From assembly GCA_963995505.1 (NCBI GenBank), contig OZ023182.1, positions 4,022,707-4,086,706 on the forward strand: 64,000 nucleotides of DNA, written 5' to 3'. Shown here in pieces: positions 36,319 to 48,083 of this stretch (the stretch's first letter is position 1; each line of letters begins with the position of its first letter). Source of the stretch: Hypericum androsaemum. Its lineage: Eukaryota; Streptophyta; Magnoliopsida; Malpighiales; Hypericaceae. Below the pieces are notes generated by a model that saw nothing but the letters and a program-made list of their open reading frames with translations, was not told where the DNA came from and did not search any database. The position numbers and the translations under genes were made by a program.

Positions 36319-37249
36319 ATCATCTTTGCGATTGGATTGAGTGGAGTTTAAAAAATTTTGGTTCATAGGTGAAGACTAATATTTGGACCCTTAGATTAAA
36401 TGGGGTACCCTAATTTTTAAATCTAATGGTAAAAAATTATTGAAAAGTTTTTTAGTCTTTTTCAATTAAGGAAATACCAATTTCTACCAAAATTGGGGCT
36501 GACTGTTCCCCTCCCATATTTTTAAAATTTGTGGCGGAACCTCCCACCCACGTTTCCCTCTCTCCCCGTTTTTCTCCTCTTCCTCTCCGTGGTCTCCTTC
36601 CCCCTCTCTCTCCATTTTCTCTCCGTTCGTCTGTTACCCACCCTCCGTGAGCATCACCCCTCACAGAGCACCACCGTCAACCCCCCACGTCTCTCGCTTC
36701 GAAACGGTATGCTTTCCTACCCCCACTCCCTAAATTCTTTCTCTTCGGTGGCTAGGGTTTCACAGAATTGAGTCAGAGAAGATTTGATTGCAGTTCTTTG
36801 TCATCTCTTTTTTGTTCGATATAATGTCCTATCTATATCCAGCCTTTCCAGAGGGCTTTACCCTTTTTTGGTTCTTTTTTGTGTTGATTTTAGGTTGTGA
36901 GGAACCCGAAATATGTCGTTGCAGTAAAGCCGTCGTTGCAGTAGCATAAACCCTCCGTCAGCACCAACCCTGAGTTCATGAGCACTACCCACATTGACCC
37001 ACTTTCTGTGACCACCACCATCCGTGGCCGCCGACCCTGTACGAGCACCACCCCACCACCCTCATTTTCCTCTCCGTGGCGAGAAGCGTCCCGAATCAAG
37101 GAACAATCAAAGGTACATTGGTTGATGTTGCAGAGTCCTCCTCTGTGCTTTTATGTTAACTCGTGTTTTTTTGCAATGTTCTGACATGCAAGTTGTGTAT
37201 TCGGGTATTAATTTATTATTTTTTGCTGGCCGGTTATGATCAAAGTTCA

Positions 37250-38738
37250 ATGACGAAAAATCAACAATCTAAGCAGAAGGCTGCAGGGAAGAGCGTTAGA
37301 GATGAGAAGATGGAGCCTGAAAAGGGAAAGATGGAACTTGAAAAGGAAAAGGTGCTGATTTCTAATTTATTAGTAGATATTGGTTTCATTCTGAGTAGAT
37401 ATTGGTTACGTTCTGACTTGATATTGATTGATTCTGAGTTGATAGTTATTTCGTTCTGAGTTGTTACTGATTTGATTCTGAGTTGATATTTATTTTCATT
37501 ATGAGTTGTTACTGGTTTGATTCTGATTAGATATTGGTTTTGTTCTGACTTGATATTGGTTTGATTCTGAGTTGATATTGGTTTGACTCTGAGTTGATAT
37601 TGATGATGATGCCGAGTTGTAACTGGTTTGATTCTGAGTTGATATTTGTTTGATTCTGAGTTGTTACTGGTTTGATTCTGATTAGATATTGGTTTCGTTC
37701 TGACTTGATATTGGTTTATTTCTGAGGTGATATTGGTTTGATTCTGAGGTGATATTAGTTTCATTCTGAGTTGTTACTGGTTTGCTTCTGATTAGAAATT
37801 GATTTCGTTCTGAGTTGATATTGGTTTGATTCTGAGTTGATATTGGTTTGTTTCTGAATTAATATTGGTTTTATTATTAGCTTTCTTGATATTGGTTTGG
37901 AGGTGTATTGATATTTGTGTTAAAGATCATTAGTTTGAATGGCAAAATTATTATATTTGTTCTTGACTAAAGTTGTTATATGTTGTTTGTTGTTAGAGTT
38001 GTGTACTGTTTTGCAAGCCCATGAAGCTTATCAGTGTCAATGAATTTTTGCAAAACCAAACCTCTCTCGCTTCGAAGGAACGAAGAAGTGGATATGTACG
38101 CATGACTGGGTTCGGGTTTCTGTTGGAGTTGACTGCCCTCGATCCTGATTCGAGCGACATGATGAAAGTTGTCAATTTCTGTAGAGTCAAGCAGAAGGTT
38201 ATTTTATCCGGTGAGCATGTTAGAGGAATGTACGGACTGAAATTTGGGAATGAGGATATCAATTTCAAAAAGGTGTTAACTTCAAAAGAAAAGGAAAAAT
38301 TCAAGACACAAGCTAAGGATTTGGGTTTGGAACCAACCGAAGCTTATTATCTAAATGTAAAGAAGTTAGAGAAGACACAAAAAAGGAAAGCAATAAGGAG
38401 TTAAGTGACTATGACTGGGCTAAAGTTTACCTACTGTATGCCGTAGGCATGTTTCTTGTGCCACCAACTTCACAGACCATACCGGGGAGGTACTGGTTTC
38501 TTTTTGAACAACTCTCCCAGGTTTCTAGATATATTAATTATCCAATTTCATGGCTCAGATGATGAATCTTGAGTTTGCGAGATGTTTGGTGTGTTTCAAA
38601 ACCAGCACACTCGTCAAAATGGGCTGCAATGCTCATGCTTTTTTAGATTATTTTAATAAATTTAGAAGTAAGAAGATTCCTCGTGCTTCTTCAAGCGCCC
38701 CCGATAGCACTAATTATCAGAATATGTCTTTGTTCCAG
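37250..38738 (+). pseudogene. Truncated ULP-type MULE gene, N-terminal half only
   Basis: The first exon (37250-37352) encodes a Lys/Glu-rich start (MTKNQQSKQKAAGK). After a repeat-filled intron, a second exon (about 37996-38738) encodes KLISVNEFLQNQ, GFGFLLELTALDPDSSDMM, VNFCRVKQKVILSGEH, DYDWAKVYLLYAVGMFLVPP and VKMGCNAHAFLDYF. These are clearly homologous to exon three of the gene at 15685. Frameshifts occur near 38390 and near 38550. The coding sequence ends at a splice-donor-like CAG|GTATTT (38738), where the other copy has TAG. The protease domain is absent, so no active product is expected. Confidence 0.8.
37365..37905 (+). repeat. 22-bp minisatellite, sense orientation, second MULE
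   Basis: About 22 near-contiguous units on the core TTGATATTGGTTTGATTCTG fill the first intron of the truncated ULP-type gene. They are more regular than those in the larger element, suggesting more recent amplification. Confidence 0.88.
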
Positions 38739-38759
38739 GTATTTCGTAATTTGTTTGTC

Positions 38760-39470
38760 ACTTCAATATCGATAAAGAATTAAACCAATTTCAGTACAAC
38801 AATAAACCAATATTGATAAACTTTTAAATCAATATCCATACACCCTAAAACCAATATCACGGCAGGAAAAAACCAATGTCATTGAAGCTACAAATCAATA
38901 TATATACAACTGACAACCAGTATCAACACTGTTACAAACCAATATCAATTCAACGTCAAACGAATATCAGTGAAATTAAAAACCAATATCAACATAGCTC
39001 AAAACTAATATCACTGAAGGTACAAACCAATATCGATAAAGATTTACACCAATTTCAGTACATCAATAAACCAAAATCACTAAAGGTATTAACAAATATC
39101 AATAAAGCTGGAAACCAATATAACGACATCCAAAAACCAATGTCATCGATGCTACTAACCAATAACTATACAACTACACCAATGTCACTAAAGGTACAAA
39201 CCAATATCCATACACCCTAAAACCAACATCACGACAGCAAAAACCCAATGTCGTTGGAGCTACAAACCAATAACTATAAGCTGACTACCAGTATCAAAAC
39301 AGTTAAAAACTAATATAAATAAAGTAAAAAATCAATATCAACACAGTTAAAAACTAATATTCTTACCAATATAAACCAAAATCACTACACATTAAATCCA
39401 ATATCAACAGAGGTAAGAAACAATATCCTTTACAAATCAAAACCAATTTCGGTACATTGATATTGGTAGT
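38760..39470 (-). repeat. 22-bp minisatellite, flipped orientation, second MULE
   Basis: From just after the last ULP-type exon the repeat reads AAACCAATATCA on +, opposite to 37365-37905. About thirty loose units run to about 39470. The flip repeats the arrangement of the larger element. Confidence 0.85.
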
Positions 39471-40091
39471 GAAACCGATATCCATAAATAATCACGACCA
39501 AGGGGAAATCATGAACATCTTGTAAACAAACTTTAATATTAGCATGAACATCTTGTAAACGAACTTTAATATTAGTATGAACAAGATGGAAAGCATAATC
39601 ACTACAACTCAAACTTTTTATCTAAACAATACTAGACGTACCTTCAATGTATGAGGTGTAGCTGTTGTTGATTTGATATAGAATAAGATGTAAACTATAA
39701 TATGTAACTCAGAATGTTTTTTAGTTTTGATTGAAGTACTCGGATTTGATGTAGAAGCCTTCATATGAATGAATGTCATTTTTCAGGATCTGGTACGGTT
39801 TTTGCTTATTTTAGAGGAAAAAAAAGACGCTAGTAGGGTTTTTGGCTGTCAAACTCAATATGGAGAGTCCTTCCTTACAGGAACTCAAAGAGTCCTTCAC
39901 GCCTTTTAAGTCAATTGGTTTTTTTTCCCTTATTTGAAGTTTCCATAATTTTTAGCATTTGCTGTTAGCTTATATTGGTTTCCAATACTACCCATAATTA
40001 TTTTATTAATATCTAGATTGCTACTATCTCTCCTTTAGTCCCCAAACTTGGGGACTACTCTTGTTCCCTCCAAATCCCCCCATCATCCTTG

Positions 40092-40637
40092 CCCTATGGC
40101 TAGGAGTGACAATTCGATTAAAATTCAATTCGAATTTGACTCATACTAATTGAATTCGTCATTGAACAGATGATCATAATTTTCATAATTCGAATTCTTC
40201 TTAATTCAAGCCATGAGGAATCCAAACCATGGACACTCCTACTATGGCTAAGGGAAGACATATTACAAGTGGGAGAGCAACAATAGTTATTTTTTGGTAT
40301 AAACTCTGATATATACGAGCACTATAGCCAAGCACTATCGAACTTTATTTTAGAGGATGACTCTCCCAATTGTGTTTTTTATAAGGTTAAACCTAAGACC
40401 TCTTTTAAGTAAATCCAAATCCATTGCCACTCGAATTAAACTCTCACTCGAACTAACTCTAATTGGTATCTACAATAGTTGTTGATGCTCGTAAAATTGA
40501 AAATGCCAGACGAAGGTGACAATGTAATGTTAACTGTGCCAGTGGGGTTCTTCATTGAGGAAAGTTTCATTGCATTTACATAATGTTGGCAAAGGACTTA
40601 AGACGGATGCTGATCACAAGTCAACGCAGAGGGGTAT
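40092..40637. other. Spacer between MULE and carrier gene
   Basis: AT-rich spacer. The part next to 40638 is probably the 3' untranslated region of the carrier gene. No other feature is supported. Confidence 0.45.
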
Positions 40638-43600
40638 TCAGCCGGCGGACACTGCCGGGGTCTTCTGCCGCGGAGGGATGCCTAGCCAGATCTTCATCGT
40701 ATCATAAACGGTGAAGCCAATCGCCACAGAGGGAACAATCTGACATAAGCATTTGCAGAATTTAGTAGAGATCAACCACCCAAATTAGGGGTTGCCAACT
40801 CCATGTATCACAACATGATCAACCGAACTTGTCGGGTTAAGAGGCCTTGCTGTTGCATGCTCATCAATGCTACGAAATATTCCAGATCATCCAAGACCCG
40901 AATAACAATTTAAAAAGGGAACCCAGGAAGGTTGGCAGAGTTACCTTGATATAGTTGATGCTCAGGCCAGCAAATAGTTGCCTCCATCCTTGATTATTGA
41001 CTATGGTAGAGAGACCGTGAAGCGTGCTTCGGTATCTACCACTATTGTGAGCCGATGGTTGCAAATGTTCAACCTGACAACGGACATTCATTAGTGACAA
41101 GCAGTTTGTAGCTTAAGCAGACTCGTCATAGTTCAGAGTGATCATTCATGTCTAGAAGAACAAGTTAGGGCGTGCTTGGTTCGCGATCAGGATTTGTAAC
41201 GAGAATATGATGAACATGGAATGATGAAAGGAATCGAAAAACAAAACATGTTTGAATGATATTTGGAAACGAAAAAGGACATATTTAGGGATTTTTTTTT
41301 TACTGGGCTGACGGTTGGAGGCTGGTAGAGTCTCTATGGTTGTTGTTTTGATGGTTTTGTATGCTGTTTTGAGGAGCACAAGAAGAGAGATGGAAGGGAG
41401 GGAGCAGAGAGTCATTTTATTAAAATATAATTTTAGTTTTTAAAACTATCAATTTTTCAAGTTTTCAACTTTTACAAAATTTTCGGTTTCCCCAATTCCT
41501 GCCAGATGTTTTTCCAATTTTTAGAACATTTTAGAATAGTTTTCAGACTTTGTAAAGATTCTAGAAAACTATTGTTTTTTCATTTTTAAAAAATCAATCC
41601 CTCAAGTTAAAATAGACTAACCAAACAAATTGAGAATCAACCACTACCATTCCCATTCCAACCCACAATTTCGACAAAACCAAAAATGCCCTTAATGTCA
41701 TGATGGTAAGATATGTGTTAGTTTCAAACATACCTGCATCTGTCTCCTAACAACGTCCAACGGGTATGTAAAGGTCTGCCCGAACAACCCTGCCAGAGCT
41801 CCACAAGACAGGCGCATTACAATGGAATTCTGGTGTTCTTCGGGGACATGCCTCTTAAGTTCTTCATATATGTAGAACTTCAAACCAGCATAAGGGAGGA
41901 TTCCAACGAGCGTCGGGCCTATTCAAGTAAAAGAAACAAGTTCTCGGTTGGCTCACAAGTTCACAACATCTAGCGACACATATAACCGACAACAACTAAG
42001 ATATGGTAGTCCTGGATTATGCTTTCTACTCTAGCCTCCATTAATAGGAAATGGACAACTGCAATTTTGTTAAGGTATAAGTACTTTTGATTCAACCATT
42101 AATCCACCTACCAACTCCTCGATAAAGTCCGCGTGTTCCTCCCTCTTTGTAGACCCTTGAAAGCACATCTTGTATCCCTGTGTAAGCAGGTTGAGCACAA
42201 AGATTTTTCACGCCAGTGCTGACAGTTCCTCTGGTGTTGACAACCTACACGATCATTCAATAGAAATAAAAACACTAAACAAGACAGTTCTAAGAAAGGA
42301 GATTAAGCAGACAGAAATGCCACACAAATCTGAACACACAGAAATAATGAAATGTTCGTTTAGCATATTAAACACCAACAGCAATCAGGTACAAAATAAA
42401 TAACATCTATCATGAAATTACAAAACAGATTCTGATTAATCAACTTTATCGTGATGGTAATCACAAGCCGTCGGACGAGTACCATTGAGGCATAGATGGT
42501 TGTGCATTCAATGGTAAAGGTTTCACCAAGGTACTAAACATGGATATTGTCAACAACGAGTCCAAAGGACCAATTAAATTGCAGATATAAATTCCATATT
42601 CTTGAAGCATAAGAATGTGGCAAACGTACCTGATAAGCAAGTTTGGTGCGAGCGAGATCCAAAGGGTAAGTGCATAACACCGCTGTCCCTCCAGCCATGG
42701 AGCCAGCTAATAAATCTACAACTGGCCCCGAACCCAGGGTAGAATAATGATCCAAAATCCAACCACGATACTGCTCATATGTCATAAAGTGCATTGCAGC
42801 ATAAGGCACAATCCGAAGAACACTAGCCCCATTTCCTCTGTAGAAGTCACAATATCATAGATGATGAATAACATCATTATCACAAAAAAGAAAAAGAACA
42901 GTAGAGTATCAGACACATTGCAGCAGACTTGCCTATAAAATCCATAAACTCCCTCGTGCTTTAACAATTTCTTCAAAGCCTGGAGGACTCCGAGAGACTG
43001 GAAACCCTGGGTCCTAGTCTATCAGATGCAATAAAAGAAAAAGATAGTTAGTAAACGGAGAAGGAAAAAGCGACCACCAATAAGATAGGCTACCATTAAG
43101 ATAAAAACATAACTTGGAGTGCATGCCAGGAACTCCAACCAATCACATGAAAAACCAAGACTAGCATGTTTAAGCCGACGAAAATGCGATTTAGCTAGAT
43201 AACCAGAAGCAACCTATTGTGGCTAAAAAGTTGAATCTAACAATTTTTAAAGTATTACGCCAAGTATCTGCACCACACCTCTTTTCTAAGAATCTACATC
43301 CTTTTTGGTCACTAATCATCCATATAGAAACAAACTCCTAGCACACCAATCGAGTTATCATTAATTGCAAATTTTATTGGCAGCTCAAGATAAGAAATGG
43401 AACTCCAGGATGAAAAATACGAGAAAAGCAAAGAAATAACACAATGATTGACCTGCAAAAGTATCTTAGTTCTTTCTAAAGGTGCAACAGCAGTCTTGGC
43501 AATTCCTCCAGCAGCTCCACCAGCAATGAACTCCTTGACATACACAGGCATACAATCAACATACGAAACCTCCCTACGAACAGACGAACCGTCGACCATC

Positions 43601-43647
43601 TCCGCCACATTGTTCGCCAATGAAGTAGACCGTTGTGAAGAACCCAT
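40638..43647 (-). CDS. Mitochondrial carrier, coenzyme A transporter type (CoAc1/CoAc2-like)
   Basis: Seven exons on the minus strand: 43647-43453, 43018-42933, 42837-42630, 42244-42112, 41918-41734, 41073-40945 and 40739-40638, giving 345 aa. It has three carrier repeats with signature cores [14 protein letters not shown] and PLDVVRRQ, the six-helix layout of SLC25 proteins, and the C-terminal stretch [20 protein letters not shown] typical of the plant CoAc1/CoAc2 (At1g14560/At4g26180) clade. These move coenzyme A across the inner mitochondrial membrane. Intron 2 (42932-42838) has a GC donor, AG|GCAAGT; the codon AG|A restores [11 protein letters not shown] across it. A longer in-frame start at 43677 exists ([10 protein letters not shown]...), but MGSSQ looks more usual. 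Intron 5 (about 41160-41660) may hold an old MITE. Substrate is inferred from family. Confidence 0.93.
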
Positions 43648-43677
43648 CTCTAGATAGCTCCCAAACTTCAATACCAA

Positions 43678-45290
43678 TGAAAATTCAACAATGGCAGTTC
43701 CCGAAGATTGCGAATTCCTGAAAAATCACCCACTCTGCAGCCTGAAGAACTCCTTATCCCATCTGTCCCTGGAGACACAGAAAGACAACAAATTCTCCCC
43801 CGAAAAGGGATGCAAAGGCCAGCGAACACCCAGAAACGAATCGGGCAAGTCCACAAGCCAACCGTCACCTTCTAAACGATCTTGATACATCAACTGGTAC
43901 CCAGAGACCCGGGTTCGCGGCTCTCACAGATCAACCAAACGAAAAGGTCCAACCTTTAAAAGGCTACAACCCATCCTCTATGTCCATCAACAAACCCACC
44001 TAGCTCCAATCCCAATTCAGATCAAAACCCTAATCAAACAACCCACCCTCGCCCACAAGGCCAAATCAATCCAATATAATATAGAGGTGAAGATCAAAGG
44101 AAACCCAGATCGATATAGAGACAGATTAAGCAATAACCGAAATATTCAACCCAATTGGGGACCAGGAGAAGAAGGGTTTTCAACGGGAAAGATCAAATTT
44201 TGAATATCAAATTAAATGACCCTTCTCTCTCCTGGAACAGAGGGAGGGAGGCGGGAGGTTAATGGAAAGTCGGATTGTTGGGTCCTTTCTAGGTTGTCCT
44301 TTTCCTTCTTTATAGAAAGAAACTCCGTTTCTTGAGGACGACGCGTCATTTGATTTAAATCGGCCTCTTGTGTTTCCCCAATTCGATCGTTTGAGGGCCC
44401 AGTTTGCCAAAAGCTCGTGATGGGCCTTTTAGGAGAACGGTTGAACTCGGCTCTTCAACTTACTAAAAATTCAACGGGAAGTGTTGTTCTATCTTAAGTA
44501 AAAGGATTCGAATTTGACTCTTTGAAAATTGATAAAATATCAAATTTTGTAATTTAATTTCAATAGTCTAAGATTTTTTTTTAGAGTTTGAAGTACATAA
44601 ACAATTCAACAAAAGAAAAATACAGCATGTCAGCTTTTAGTGATCCATCATTCACGACATCTTCTAAGCTAGTTGCGGAATAACATAATAAATATGTTAA
44701 AGTTAACCGTAAAGTATATTAAATGTATTATCAATACGGTCTAACAAGGGTCTAACTAGAGTCTAATTATGGTAGAGTCTAAAATATGGTAAAAATATAA
44801 GGGTAGGGTCTGACCCAAGGGTCTAGCTATGGATTCATACCCTACCCTATACCCTACCTCTAAACATGGTCCCATACCCATACCCTACCCTAGACCCAGT
44901 CAAAGTCAACATACCTAGACCCGTAAAGTAAGGGTAGAATCCGACCCTCAGGGTATGTGTATTTCTGCCATCCCTACTCCGTTCTTCAATATTGTAGGAT
45001 CCTATTTATTGAGGTTAGATTAGGTCCATAGAGACTTTTTATGTACGGTGAATATAAAAAAGAAGTAAGATAGTATGATCGAAAAAAAATAGAAGTAGGG
45101 ATAATTTTGGTAAAAAAGGATACTAACAATCCCCTATTAATTAGGGAAGGAGGGAATTATGGAAATTAAAAAATAGAAAATTATATTTTTTTTATTAATT
45201 GGAGGCAATTAAGGATTCAAACAATAACTTAGTAAGAGTAATTCCTTATTAAAAATAAATAAATAAGAGAAAATCACATTTTCTTATTAA
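43678..45290. other. Carrier promoter side and intergenic DNA
   Basis: 43678-44200 is likely leader and promoter of the carrier gene. About 44740-44977 is rich in AGGGT/ACCCT words and ends in TGCCATCCCTA, which resembles a hAT terminus (TAGGGATGGCA reversed). No partner end was found. Confidence 0.4.
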
Positions 45291-45293
45291 TTA

Positions 45294-45450
45294 TGGCATG
45301 CTTTAGGATGCAATGAAGGCATGTTTTATCATAGTAAATGGCATGATGTAGGAATCAGTAAAGACATAGTTTCTTGTAGAAAGTGGCATGATATATGTTT
45401 TAGTGAAGACATAGTTTATTGTAGAAAAATGCATGATATATGATTATGTG
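45294..45450. repeat. Tandem repeat, about three units of ~60 bp
   Basis: Imperfect units contain GGCATGATRTA followed by GTGAAGACATAGTTT and TTGTAGAAA. They adjoin a second, unrelated tandem repeat on the right. Confidence 0.6.
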
Positions 45451-45459
45451 CGGTGACAT

Positions 45460-45900
45460 TAATTATTTATTTTTTAACACAAATATTATTATAACTGGCT
45501 ATGCTATTTGACATAATCAGACATGCTATTTGACATAATCGGCGTACCATTTTAATTAATTATTTATTATTTAATATAAATATTATTATAACCAGATATG
45601 CCATTTGACATAACAAGACATACCATTTGACATAACTAGTAATGTCATTTGCTATTAATTATTTATTTTTTAATACAAATATTATTATAACCGAGTATGC
45701 CATTTGACATAACCGACATGCCATTTTAATTAATTAGTTAATTAATTATTTATTTTTAATACAAATATTATTATAACTAGCCATGCCATTTGACATGATC
45801 GAGCGTGCCATTGTGATATAACCGGATATACCATTTGATATAATCGGACATACATTTATAATTATTAATTAATTAATTTTTTTATTTTAATATAAATATG
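45460..45900. repeat. Complex tandem repeat, about four units of ~105 bp with inner ~20-bp subrepeats
   Basis: Each unit joins an AT-rich part (AATTATTTATTTTTTAATAC, then AAATATTATTATAAC) to two or three copies of ATGCCATTTGACATAAYC. Copies begin near 45460, 45560, 45655 and 45735, with partial units to 45900. Confidence 0.75.
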
Positions 45901-46424
45901 ATTATAATCGGGCTCAAATAGATGACAAACTACGTTCGAGATGGTGTAAAAAATTAAGTAAACAAATAGTTGTCTATTGATAAGCATATCATTATCATCT
46001 ACCCATATATACCATTATACATGTTTAATATATTCTATTCTCATTCCTATTTATTTCCAATTTTGCATGGTGAGAAAAACTCAATTATACCTTTCAAAAA
46101 TCCTGAGCCATTAGATTAAATAGGATAATTATTTATCAAAATAGATGGTCATGATTCTCTTATGCACCATACATAGTAAAATTGCACCTATGCATTGAAT
46201 CCACTCACCTATTTACTATCGAAAATTGCCCAACTTGGAAGGAGATTTGCGAACCAGTTTTACTATTTTCCATAATTAGTTTAACATAATTAATTCCTCC
46301 CACAAAAATGATACAATAATTATGAACTAGCTAAAATGCTCATGCATATAAGGACCAAAATCTATATAAATGTTATAACCGACGAGCACTTATATCAATG
46401 GTGAAAGAGTTCGAAACTTAGCCA

Positions 46425-46955
46425 ATGGCTGCCTCCTTCCACAACTTGGCTCTTACCTCACTTGCATTATTCCTCCTCCTCCTCTTCCAAATGGCCGATC
46501 CTTCCATTGCAGTAGACGACCAGGAGCTGACCAAAATATGTTCATCGACGTCGGACCCCAACTTCTGCATGCAAGCCCTAAAATCAGACCCCGCCACTCC
46601 AAGAGCAGATCACCGAGGGATGACTCAGATCGCCATCAACCTGGCCTCCGGCTTCGCGAGACAGACTCTCGAAGCCATCAAGTCTCACCGAGACCAACCC
46701 GGGGGCCCACCTCGTGCGAGTCTGAGCTACGCGATGTGCACCATGTACTATCGTGCTGCCATAGACAAGGACCTCGCCGCGGCCACCGAGGCATTGAAGC
46801 GAGGTGACTTCAATGGAGTGAGCAAACAAGCCAGGTTGACGAAGGTAGAAGGGTTTCTGTGTGAAGACGCTTTTAGTTCAAAGCCCTCTCCTATGGTTGT
46901 CGAGTATAACAATAAGCTCTCTAGCTACTGTGGAATTATCATCGCTGTTGCATAA
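46425..46955 (+). CDS. PMEI-like (pectin methylesterase/invertase inhibitor) secreted protein
   Basis: A single exon of 176 aa. A signal peptide (about residues 1-29, LALTSLALFLLLLFQMADPSIA) targets it to the cell wall. Five cysteines match the PMEI fold: ICSSTSDPNFC gives the N-terminal hairpin pair, then MCTMYYRAAID and FLCEDAF give the second pair, with one further Cys near the C-terminus. YNNKLSSYCGIIIAVA is the usual family end. PMEI-domain proteins block pectin methylesterases or acid invertases; the sequence alone does not say which. The CATATAAGGACC- and TATATAAATG-containing stretch about 46340-46375 could hold the TATA box. A broken relative lies 1.1 kb downstream, so this was a tandem pair. 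Confidence 0.9.
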   Translation: MAASFHNLALTSLALFLLLLFQMADPSIAVDDQELTKICSSTSDPNFCMQALKSDPATPRADHRGMTQIAINLASGFARQTLEAIKSHRDQPGGPPRASLSYAMCTMYYRAAIDKDLAAATEALKRGDFNGVSKQARLTKVEGFLCEDAFSSKPSPMVVEYNNKLSSYCGIIIAVA

Positions 46956-48080
46956 GGGTTACAACGTACCAACCTCAATGTGTTAAACGATATGACGGAA
47001 TTACGGGTTGGAACCCAGAAAGTATGATTCTTGGTGTAGAGTGCACATTATGGAAATTCTGATCGTAATCAAATTGTTTTCCAACAACTCTATCTATAAC
47101 AGTTACTCATTACAATCCTCCATGGATTTATTGAGCAGATGAATTTAAATCCTACAGTCTCTCGGAGCGGATGAATTGGTCTAGAATAAGCAATTCTTAG
47201 GCCTATTGCTTTTCCAGTTCTAAAGCGCGAGGGGCCAGTTGCCAAAAAGCTCGTGCCGGGCCTTTTGGGCCTGTGAGTCCACAAGAGAGAACGATTGGAC
47301 TCCGCTCATCAACTTATTAAAAATTGGAAAAAATTTACTTTAGTACTCTATTGTATTGCAGAAAATCACTAAAATAGCCTGTTGTTTAAAATTTATTAAT
47401 CAAGTTAAATTTATTTTTAATTAAAATCAATTAAAAGCTCGAGCAACTGCACAGATCATACCCGATGAAACGACTCCGTGTTGCCAATGACATGGTGCGC
47501 CACATCGACGAGTGAAGAATGACATGGCAGCTAGCTAAAATACCAAACAATCTCTGAATTATTCAAAACCCTAAATTTTATATTCAAAAATCCCTTTTCC
47601 AATCTTTTCCAACCCGACGTCGTTTCATCTCCACCCGCAGGCCACAACCTCTTCAATTTTACCTGTGCTCCGCAGCATCTCCATCGCATGTCTGCGCACC
47701 AACAAAATAAAGCACGAAAACAATTATTTCTTCTTCTCCTTTTCTAATTATAATTATAATTTCAAAATAATTTACATCGAGGAGATTAATTTTAATGATA
47801 ATTAATTACTCACAGATTATCGGCCTTTCGTGGAAGGAGAACGGCGCAGGATGGGTTCTTTGTATTTTTACGAGTTGATTTCAGTGGTTGTTTATATTTA
47901 TTAAGTTTTATTGGTAATCAAAATTATCCAATTTTTATCAAAGACCATTTGTCCTAACGGTATAGACGTAATATAATTTGACGGAAGTCCAGAATTCAAT
48001 TCCTGCTATGGTGTAATTCTCGGTATAAATTTACCTTTAAAAAAGAAAACTTTCCAATTCTTATCTTGTGTCCACCCTAA
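46956..48080. other. Spacer between PMEI gene and its broken copy
   Basis: AT-rich. About 47330-47410 contains TTTAGTACTCTATTGT, similar in style to the Pack-MULE end at 1780, but without a partner. No gene is supported. Confidence 0.45.
47940..48030. repeat. Second copy of the SINE-like dispersed repeat
   Basis: AACGGTATAGACGTAATATAATT, a weakened B-box-like stretch and TATGGTGTAATT parallel the copy in MAX1 intron 1 (6690-6790). Confidence 0.35.
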
Positions 48081-48083
48081 CCA

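Larger units (their letters stand above)
36328..40081. mobile_element. Internally deleted relative of the ULP-type MULE
   Basis: The left end GCGATTGGATTGAGTGGAG resembles the left end of the 14851 element. The right end AAATCCCCCC follows TTTAGTCC...GGGGAC, as in that element. Flanking 9-mers ATCATCTTT (36319-36327) and ATCATCCTT (40082-40090) match at 8 of 9. It keeps the 5' half of the ULP-like gene and the far right end (a GCTAGTAG block near 39831, compare 25376). It lacks the C48 domain and the whole transposase. Confidence 0.72.

Noticed and set aside
41160..41660. MITE-like GTGCTTGGTT...AACCAAAC pair in a carrier intron
   Set aside because: Arms could not be aligned beyond the first bases and no target duplication was found.
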